Positions 1 to 4,668 of a stretch of 6,398 nt of DNA are shown one piece after another (the stretch's first letter is position 1; each line of letters opens with the position of its first letter). This DNA comes from Limisphaerales bacterium (GTDB lineage Bacteria > Verrucomicrobiota > Verrucomicrobiia > Limisphaerales > UBA11358). The stretch spans positions 11,661-18,058 of the forward strand of contig PKZR01000359.1 in assembly GCA_003133815.1 (NCBI GenBank). The letters run 5' to 3'. The position numbers were made by a program, and so were the translations under genes. Below the pieces are notes generated by a model. The model was not told the origin of the DNA. It saw only the letters and a list, made by a program, of their open reading frames with translations, and did no database searches.

Positions 1-3
1 CCC

Positions 4-192
4 AATGACCGAGGGAACTCCCTCAATGATCGGGGAAGTTCCCTGAACGGCTGGGGGAACACCCGGAATGGTCTCGGGAACCCGTAGAATGAATCCGGGA
101 ACTCGGAGAAGATCGGCGGCAACACCCAGCCTGGCTCCCGGAACGCGAGACAAACTTCGACGTAACCGCGAAATGCCGCCGGGAAGAAGCCT
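4..192. repeat. Degenerate 21-bp tandem array, nine units visible, continuing left of the window
   Basis: Nine consecutive blocks of exactly 21 bases can be laid out with no insertion or deletion, starting at 4, 25, 46, 67, 88, 109, 130, 151 and 172. The approximate consensus is AATG, five variable bases, GGGAAC, then six variable bases. Units 1, 3, 4 and 5 keep both boxes almost perfectly. Unit 2 has the second box shifted by one base. Units 6-8 are decayed, keeping GGCAAC, CGGAAC and GTAAC respectively, and unit 9 has AATG and GGGAAG. Bases 1-3 fit the end of a further unit, so the array probably begins outside the window. Several units contain an inverted repeat around the second box. The spacing is far too short for a CRISPR array. 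It could be a minisatellite, a multi-site protein-binding region, a structured RNA, or part of a repetitive coding sequence. The periodicity is directly visible; any function is unknown. Confidence 0.8.
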
Positions 193-209
193 CATTCATT
201 TTCCATCGC

Positions 210-1295
210 ATGAAACTACAAATTGAAATGGAACCCGGTTTTGCCCAGACTCTGCGCGTGAAAGCCGCCGTCCTCCACGGGAGGGAAAAAATCATCGTCG
301 AAGAAATCGCGCCGGCCGCCCTCAAGCCCGGCGAAGTCCTCATCCGCATCGAAGCCGCGCTCACCTGCGGCACCGACCTGAAGGTATTCAAACGCGGCTA
401 CCACGCGAAGATGATCGTCCCGCCCGCCGTCTTCGGCCATGAGCTGGCCGGGGTCGTTTTGGAGTTGGGAGATGGAAGTTCGGAGTTGGGGTGGAAAATC
501 GGGGACCGTGTCGTCACCGCCAATTCAGCGCCGTGCGGCGATTGTTTTCATTGCCACGCCGGACAGGAAAATCTCTGCGAGAATTTGCTGTTCCTCAACG
601 GTGCCTATGCGGAATCCATCGTCGTCCCCGCGCGCATCGTCCAAAAAAATCTTCTGCGGCTGAAACCGGAGACGGATTTCCGCGATGCCGCGCTCACGGA
701 GCCGCTCGCGTGCGTCGTGCAGGGAATCGAGGATTTGAAATTATGCGCGGGACAAAATGTTTTGATTCTCGGCGCTGGGCCGATTGGGCTGATGTTCATC
801 GCACTCGCAAGAAATATCGGCTGCAACGTCACCGTCGCCGGACGCCGCGCCGCGCGGCTGGACGCGGCGAAAAACCTTGGCGCGTCGCAAGTCGTTGACA
901 TCGGCGACGGCGGCGATCTGGTTTCAAAAGTCCGCGCAGCCACGCACACGCATTTTGACGCGGTGATCGAGGCCGTCGGAAAACCGGAGGTCTGGGAGGC
1001 CGCCGTGCATCTCGTGCGCAAGGGCGGCGCGGTGAATTTTTTCGGCGGCTGCCCGTCCGGCGCGACCATCACGCTCGACACGACGCTCATCCATTATTCC
1101 AACCTCACACTGCTGGCGAGTTTCCATCACACGCCGCACACCATCCGCCGCGCGCTGGAATACATCGAGGCCGGCGTGATCCGCGCGAAGGATTTTGTGG
1201 ACGGCGAATGCGCGCTTACGCAACTGCCGGAATTGTTCAAGTCAATGGCCGCCGGAAATCATGCCATCAAGACGTTGATCAAGGTGCATGAATAA
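210..1295 (+). CDS. Zinc-dependent medium-chain alcohol/polyol dehydrogenase (MDR superfamily)
   Basis: This is an NAD(P)-dependent cytosolic dehydrogenase of the sorbitol/threonine dehydrogenase type, oxidising a secondary alcohol or polyol. It has the two-domain MDR plan at about 361 residues. Catalytic zinc ligands appear as C53 (TCGTD), H77-E78 (GHE) and E164 (TEPL). Structural zinc ligands are C109, C112, C115 and C123, with the usual 2-2-7 spacing. The Rossmann motif GAGPIG lies at 188-193. The residues after strand beta-2 are AGRRAAR, with arginines 212-213 where NAD-specific relatives usually carry Asp, which suggests NADP(H). The start is uncertain. ATG at 210 gives a 16-residue extension ahead of the normal family N-terminus (KAAVLHG), and GTG at 258 would match family starts better. 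Neither has a clear ribosome binding site. Residues 85-94 form an unusual loop encoded by a short direct repeat. The family call is firm; the substrate cannot be read from sequence. Confidence 0.93.
   Translation: MKLQIEMEPGFAQTLRVKAAVLHGREKIIVEEIAPAALKPGEVLIRIEAALTCGTDLKVFKRGYHAKMIVPPAVFGHELAGVVLELGDGSSELGWKIGDRVVTANSAPCGDCFHCHAGQENLCENLLFLNGAYAESIVVPARIVQKNLLRLKPETDFRDAALTEPLACVVQGIEDLKLCAGQNVLILGAGPIGLMFIALARNIGCNVTVAGRRAARLDAAKNLGASQVVDIGDGGDLVSKVRAATHTHFDAVIEAVGKPEVWEAAVHLVRKGGAVNFFGGCPSGATITLDTTLIHYSNLTLLASFHHTPHTIRRALEYIEAGVIRAKDFVDGECALTQLPELFKSMAAGNHAIKTLIKVHE
461..490 (+). repeat. Short direct repeat inside the dehydrogenase gene
   Basis: GGAGTTGGG occurs at 461-469 and again at 482-490, with a start-to-start distance of 21 bases and a related GGAAGTT between them. 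It encodes the loop ELGDGSSELG between the GHE strand and the GDRV motif, where MDR proteins usually have a slightly shorter turn. The reading frame is kept, so the tract seems tolerated as a surface-loop expansion. This is a small observation and could be chance. Confidence 0.5.
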
Positions 1296-1343
1296 TGCGA
1301 ATGTGAATTACCAAACCAAAATGACGGATGACTAAAGAATGGG

Positions 1344-1390
1344 CCAGCGGGAACAAGCCATTGCGCTTTGCCTGCGCTGGTTTAGATTTT
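1344..1390 (+). terminator. Terminator-like hairpin between the dehydrogenase and the CPXCG gene
   Basis: CCAGCG (1344-1349) pairs with CGCTGG (1375-1380), an inner AAGC/GCTT pair (1355-1358 and 1365-1368) can stack within the loop, and a T-rich run TTTAGATTTT follows at 1381-1390. This is a plausible but imperfect intrinsic terminator for the dehydrogenase transcript, because the loop is long and the T-tract is interrupted. The run reaches the proposed start of the next gene, so it could instead be a 5' leader hairpin. The rest of the gap (1296-1343) holds only AT-rich, GAATG/GATGAC-like low-complexity sequence with no gene. Confidence 0.35.
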
Positions 1391-1574
1391 GCAGGTGGAA
1401 GTTTGCCAATCCATCCAATGCCCGTTTTGCGGCCAGTCGTCGGAGGTGGCGATTGACACGAGCGTGCCAAGCCAGCGCTTCACTACGGATTGCGAGGTGT
1501 GCTGCCGCCCGTTCGAGGTGACGGTGGAATGCGAGCCGGGCGAAATCCTGGGCGTGGACGTGTCAGGCAACTGA
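1389..1574 (+). CDS. CPXCG motif-containing cysteine-rich small protein
   Basis: A 61-residue cytosolic mini-protein matching the conserved CPXCG cysteine-rich family (Pfam Cys_rich_CPXG, recalled from memory), whose function is unknown. The diagnostic pieces are CPFCG at residues 11-15 and DCEVCCRPFEV at 34-44. They give two Cys pairs (C11/C14 and C35/C38, with C39 next to them) that probably bind one zinc as a small zinc ribbon. Between them are the family-typical IDTS and SQR segments. The longest version starts at TTG 1389; GTG at 1395 is an equally reasonable start and no ribosome binding site decides between them. Extra cysteines lie at 6 and 48. The gene sits alone between a possible terminator and the tRNA promoter, and its neighbours give no functional hint. 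Confidence 0.88.
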   Translation: MQVEVCQSIQCPFCGQSSEVAIDTSVPSQRFTTDCEVCCRPFEVTVECEPGEILGVDVSGN

Positions 1575-1584
1575 CCGAAAAGGA

Positions 1585-1613
1585 TTGCCCGAAGGGATTT
1601 TCGCAGGTAGATT
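1585..1613 (+). promoter_or_regulatory. Sigma-70-like promoter for the tRNA gene
   Basis: TTGCCC at 1585-1590 and TAGATT at 1608-1613 are separated by 17 bases and each matches four of six consensus positions. Initiation about seven bases after the -10 box would fall near 1620, a few bases before the mature tRNA 5' end at 1629. A weak inverted repeat, CGAAAA (1576-1581) with TTTTCG (1598-1603), overlaps the -35 region and directly follows the stop codon of the CPXCG gene. Confidence 0.4.
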
Positions 1614-1628
1614 CCCCGCCCTTTGGTC

Positions 1629-1705
1629 GCACCCATAGCTCAATTGGATAGAGCGGCTGACTACGGATCAGCAGGTTATAGGTTCAACTCCTATTGGGTG
1701 CACCA
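1629..1705 (+). tRNA. tRNA-Arg (anticodon ACG)
   Basis: A full cloverleaf is visible. The acceptor stem is GCACCCA (1629-1635) with TGGGTGC (1695-1701). The D stem is GCTC/GAGC. The anticodon stem is GCTGA/TCAGC around the loop CTACGGA (1661-1667), with anticodon ACG at 1663-1665. The T stem is ATAGG/CCTAT with loop TTCAACT. The discriminator is A1702, and the CCA tail is genomically encoded at 1703-1705. A34 is presumably deaminated to inosine by TadA so that the tRNA reads CGU, CGC and CGA. All stems are perfect, so the gene looks functional. Confidence 0.97.
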
Positions 1706-1725
1706 GCCTTCGCCCTGCTGGCTTT
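1703..1725 (+). terminator. Possible tRNA terminator hairpin
   Basis: CCAGC (1703-1707) pairs with GCTGG (1717-1721) over a nine-base loop and is followed by CTTT. The stem is short, the T-run is brief, and the 5' arm uses the tRNA CCA end. It may be a weak terminator between the convergent tRNA and rhaM, or chance. Confidence 0.22.
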
Positions 1726-1746
1726 CGGTCCGGCAAACCGCCGATT

Positions 1747-2061
1747 TCAGTCGAGATGGAAAACTTCCTTGAGCGGCTTTACGACGGGCGAATTGTCGGG
1801 ATTCACATCCATCAGCGGAGCCATGGCGTTCCACCACTTGCGGACAATTGGAGAATTCGGCAACGCGGCGGCGGTGTTACCGTCGCTTAATTTTTGCACG
1901 GCGAAAAGCGTGAGCGTTTCCTCGTCGAGGAAGATGGAATAATCAGAAACGGCCGCCGCGCGGATTTCTTGCGACAGTTCCGGCCAGATTTCGTCGTGGC
2001 GCTTTTTGTATTCCACCGCCACGCCCGGCTTCAACTTCATCTTGAAAGCGTTGCGCTGCAT
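1747..2061 (-). CDS. rhaM: L-rhamnose mutarotase RhaM
   Basis: Catalyses interconversion of the alpha and beta anomers of L-rhamnopyranose in the cytoplasm, supplying the anomer used by the isomerase. The 104-residue length equals that of E. coli RhaM (YiiL). Family landmarks are in register: Y18 and H22 in EYKKRHDEIWPEL, YSIFLDE at 41-47, the W76-W77 pair in RKWWNAM, and the C-terminal NPDNSPV...EVFHLD. The ATG at 2061-2059 lies one base after the rhaT stop codon, with no visible ribosome binding site, so translation is probably coupled to rhaT. It is the last gene of the three-gene minus-strand operon and converges on the tRNA. Confidence 0.96.
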   Translation of the reverse strand: MQRNAFKMKLKPGVAVEYKKRHDEIWPELSQEIRAAAVSDYSIFLDEETLTLFAVQKLSDGNTAAALPNSPIVRKWWNAMAPLMDVNPDNSPVVKPLKEVFHLD

Positions 2062-2062
2062 T

Positions 2063-3244
2063 TTATTGCGCGGCGTGGCTCTTCAACCATGCACCGTAGC
2101 CGATGATGATCGTCGCGAGAACGAGCGTGGCAATGCCGCCGCCGATGAGCAGATGCGCCTTTTTGCTGGAGCCTTTCCATTCGTGGAAAATCCAACCCCA
2201 CATCGTCGCAAAAATAATGATGCTGGACATGTGCAGCGTCCAGGAGGCGAAATCGTATTTGCCCATTTGCGTCGCGCCCATCGTGTAGAAAAAGAACTGG
2301 AAATACCAGGTCGTGCCGGCGAGTGCGGAGAAGAGATAATTCGGCAGCACCGGGATTTTCAAATCGGTGACCTGGCCGGAAGCCGCGACATCGCCGGGGC
2401 CGTGTTCTCCGCTGCCGGTGCCGCCGTGATGCGCGTGTTCCTGTTTGACGTGCGAGGCGAAATACTGATAGCCGCTCTTGTTTTTGATGTTGAGCAGCAG
2501 GCACCAGATGAAGTTGGTGGTGAAACCGCCGAGCAGCAGCACGGGCAACGCGGGCAGGCCAGTCCAGATTTTATTCGTGCCTGCGGCGAGAGAGGCGGCA
2601 TTGATGTCCTTGCCGGCCTGAAGTGCAAAAGCGAAGCACGCGCTCATGATGCCGCAGAACGTGGCGACCGCGATTCCCTTCTTGAAACTGAATTCCTTGA
2701 TGGATTTCTGCTTCTGTTCAGCAGGCATCTCCTGTTCCTTCGTGAAGCCTGCCAGCGCCGCGATGGCGATGCCGAACAAGCAAACCGCGACGCCCGCGAG
2801 CGTGACCTTGCCTGAAGTGGACTGGGCGATGTCAACAATGCTCGGGCTGTTCGCGAACACAAAATAATCCGGCTTGAAGTATTTGAAGATCGGTGGCACC
2901 AGCGTGCCAAATGCAGCGCAATAGCCCAGCGCCACGCCCGTGCCGAGGGACAATCCCAGAAAGCGCATTGTCAATCCATAGGTCAAACCACCAAAACCCC
3001 ACAACATCCCGAAGAAATAAGTCCAGAAGAGCGTGCCGGCGGACTGCTGCTTCAAAACGCCGAAAAGGTCGTTCGTCATGAAATACGCGAATAGCCACGG
3101 GCAGATGATCCATGAAAAGAAACCGCCGACGAGCCAGTAGGTTTCCCACGACCACTTTTTTACGCCCTTGTAAGGAACATAAAAACTTCCGGAGGCCAGG
3201 CCGCCGCACCAGTGTAGAAATACGCCGAGAAATGGATTGCCCAT
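2063..3244 (-). CDS. rhaT: L-rhamnose/H+ symporter RhaT
   Basis: An inner-membrane proton-coupled L-rhamnose importer of the drug/metabolite transporter superfamily. The N-terminus matches E. coli RhaT closely: FYVPYKGVKKWSWETYW at 21-37, then the GGFFSWIICPW helix. YGLTMRFLGLSLGTGVALG (89-107) and YFQFFFYTMG (314-323) are also family signatures. About ten membrane helices are visible, near 5-24, 36-56, 70-90, 97-117, 146-166, 189-209, 228-252, 300-320, 334-352 and 365-386. At 393 residues it is about 50 longer than the E. coli protein. Much of the excess is a His/Gly-rich insert around 257-296 (His 270, 272, 273 and 281) between helices 7 and 8. It starts at ATG 3244, 37 bases after the rhaA stop codon, and a single base separates it from rhaM. 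Confidence 0.96.
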   Translation of the reverse strand: MGNPFLGVFLHWCGGLASGSFYVPYKGVKKWSWETYWLVGGFFSWIICPWLFAYFMTNDLFGVLKQQSAGTLFWTYFFGMLWGFGGLTYGLTMRFLGLSLGTGVALGYCAAFGTLVPPIFKYFKPDYFVFANSPSIVDIAQSTSGKVTLAGVAVCLFGIAIAALAGFTKEQEMPAEQKQKSIKEFSFKKGIAVATFCGIMSACFAFALQAGKDINAASLAAGTNKIWTGLPALPVLLLGGFTTNFIWCLLLNIKNKSGYQYFASHVKQEHAHHGGTGSGEHGPGDVAASGQVTDLKIPVLPNYLFSALAGTTWYFQFFFYTMGATQMGKYDFASWTLHMSSIIIFATMWGWIFHEWKGSSKKAHLLIGGGIATLVLATIIIGYGAWLKSHAAQ

Positions 3245-3281
3245 AATTTTATTAGTTTGAGTTGGCCGTTAAGCTGCAAAT

Positions 3282-4550
3282 TTATACCCGCTGCGACAAG
3301 ACATTTTTTTCATAATCTTTAACATCCGTCAGCCAGTGTTCGCCGACCGGAACGCCTTTGCTTTCGCAGTAATAATCCCAGACCGCGCCGAACGGCAGCG
3401 TCTTGGCCTCTTCCTGCAACGCGAGGCGCGTGGTGAAATCGCCCGCCGCCTCGGCCGTGCGGATGAGTGGCGTTTCCAGCAGCGCGATGAGCAGCGCGCG
3501 CAGCATATTACGCGTGCCAATGGTCCACGCGGCGACGCGGTTGATGCTCGCGTCAAAATAATCCAGTCCGATGTGAACGCGCTTTTCAAAGCCGTTCACG
3601 GCGATTTCGCGGGCGATGGCCAGCAAATCATCGTTCAAAATAACAACGTGATCGCTGTCCCACCGCACACCGCGGCTGACGTGCAGCAAAATTTCCGGCA
3701 TGAATTGCAGCACGCTGGAAATCTTGTCCGAAATACTTTCCGTCGGATGATAATGGCCGGCATCGAGCGTCAGCACTTTTTTGCGGCTGACGGTGTAACC
3801 GAGATAAAATTCATGCGAACCGACGACAAAACTTTCGCTGCCGATGCCGAACAGCTTCGGCTCGACGGCGTCGAGGTTCAGCTTCGGCGAAATCGGTTTC
3901 TTGAAAATCGCGTCGAGCGATTCGGCCAGCCGGGCGCGCGGATCGACGCGGTCGGCGGGCGTGTCTTTCAGGCCGTCGGGAATCCACACGTTCGTCACGC
4001 AGGTTTTGCCGAGCGCGTTGCCCATCGCCGCGCCGATTTCGCGTGAGCGGATGCAATGCTCAATCCAGAACTTGCGAATGCCTTTGTCCGCGTTGGACAG
4101 CGTGAAACCATCCGCCGCTTTCGGATGCGAGAAGCAAGTCGGATTGAAATCGAGGCCCAGGCCATTTTTCTTCGCCCAGGAAATCCAGTTCTTAAAATGC
4201 GCCGGCGTGATTTCGTCGCGGTCCACTTTTTTGCCGCCGAACTCGCCGTAGAACGCGTGCAGGTTCAAACGATGTTTTCCCGGAATCAGCGAATAAGCTT
4301 TTTCGAGATCGGCGCGGAGTTCGTCCGGCGTGCGCGCCTTGCCGGGATAATTGCCGGTGGCCACCAGCCCGCCGCCGAGCGTGCCGCCGAAATTTTCAAA
4401 GCCGCCCACGTCGTCGCCCTGCCAGCAGTGCAGCGAGATGGGAATGGCGGCTAAAGTTTTTAGTGCGTGGTCAACATCCACGCCGAGACCGGCGTAACGT
4501 TCCTTCGCAAGAGTGAATGAGGTGTTCAGGTTTTTATTTTGCGTTTGCAT
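3282..4550 (-). CDS. rhaA: L-rhamnose isomerase RhaA
   Basis: Converts L-rhamnose to L-rhamnulose in the cytoplasm, the first intracellular catabolic step, using divalent metals in a TIM barrel. Similarity to E. coli RhaA (419 residues) is strong throughout: HCWQGDDVGGFEN at 41-53, GNYPGKAR at 66-73, LGLDFNPTCFSHP at 131-143, NVWIPDG at 187-193. Metal-site residues known from the E. coli structure are present at a constant offset of four: structural-site E230, D263, H290 and D330, and catalytic H266, D298 and D300. The ATG at 4550 (MQTQNK) gives 422 residues. The frame is open further back to a GTG at 4655, but that 35-residue extension has no family counterpart and crosses the divergent promoter region. 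No Shine-Dalgarno sequence precedes the start. It is the first gene of the rhaA-rhaT-rhaM operon. Confidence 0.97.
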   Translation of the reverse strand: MQTQNKNLNTSFTLAKERYAGLGVDVDHALKTLAAIPISLHCWQGDDVGGFENFGGTLGGGLVATGNYPGKARTPDELRADLEKAYSLIPGKHRLNLHAFYGEFGGKKVDRDEITPAHFKNWISWAKKNGLGLDFNPTCFSHPKAADGFTLSNADKGIRKFWIEHCIRSREIGAAMGNALGKTCVTNVWIPDGLKDTPADRVDPRARLAESLDAIFKKPISPKLNLDAVEPKLFGIGSESFVVGSHEFYLGYTVSRKKVLTLDAGHYHPTESISDKISSVLQFMPEILLHVSRGVRWDSDHVVILNDDLLAIAREIAVNGFEKRVHIGLDYFDASINRVAAWTIGTRNMLRALLIALLETPLIRTAEAAGDFTTRLALQEEAKTLPFGAVWDYYCESKGVPVGEHWLTDVKDYEKNVLSQRV

Positions 4551-4668
4551 GGGCGGAATAAGTGGAAACGAAAACAGGCTGCCGAAAAAACGGTCCGCAG
4601 TCAAATCAAACACAGCATTTGCATTTGTTTGCCGTTGATGCAAAATGAGGCGCACCCAATTGATATTT
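4551..4668. promoter_or_regulatory. Divergent promoter region between rhaA and the exported glycosidase-like gene
   Basis: This 118-bp gap is more AT-rich than its surroundings and separates two genes transcribed away from each other, so it must hold both promoters and any shared regulatory sites. No strong consensus promoter stands out. The best plus-strand candidate is TTTGCA (4618-4623) with CAAAAT (4641-4646) at 17-base spacing, and both hexamers are weak. The arrangement suggests joint control of sugar release and sugar uptake by one regulator, which is an inference. Confidence 0.55.
4618..4644. promoter_or_regulatory. Candidate operator: TTTGCAT/ATGCAAA inverted repeat
   Basis: TTTGCAT at 4618-4624 and its exact complement ATGCAAA at 4638-4644 are 20 bases apart start to start, about two helical turns, as expected for a dimeric regulator bound on one DNA face. 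A third TTTGCAT at 4544-4550 overlaps the rhaA start codon. The site lies between the divergent genes and overlaps the candidate promoter of the plus-strand gene. No regulator gene is in the window. Confidence 0.35.

Noticed and set aside
1..192. CRISPR array
   Set aside because: The repeat period is 21 bases with conserved boxes of four and six bases, far too short for CRISPR repeats and spacers, and no cas gene is visible.
23..391. 122-codon minus-strand frame spanning the array and the dehydrogenase start
   Set aside because: It is antisense to a well-supported dehydrogenase, shows no recognisable domain, and its Ser/Arg-rich composition is typical of shadow frames in GC-rich DNA.
605..1090. 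161-codon minus-strand frame
   Set aside because: It is antisense to the dehydrogenase nucleotide-binding domain; Ser/Thr/Arg-rich shadow.
1318..1340. GATGAC/GAATG-like short repeats between the dehydrogenase and the CPXCG gene
   Set aside because: Too few and too imperfect in this window to call a repeat element; noted only as low-complexity intergenic sequence.
1629..1746. Integration site at the tRNA-Arg 3' end
   Set aside because: No repeat of the tRNA 3' end, integrase or mobile-element gene is seen; the genes beyond it are ordinary metabolic genes. The short GCACCCAATTG match near 4652 is too brief to count.
2006..2815. 269-codon plus-strand frame
   Set aside because: It lies antisense to rhaT and rhaM, both of which match known families along their full length; the charged, Arg/Glu-rich translation is a mirror of membrane-protein codons.
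3336..4046. 236-codon plus-strand frame
   Set aside because: It is antisense to rhaA, whose active-site residues are all in register; no independent family signal.
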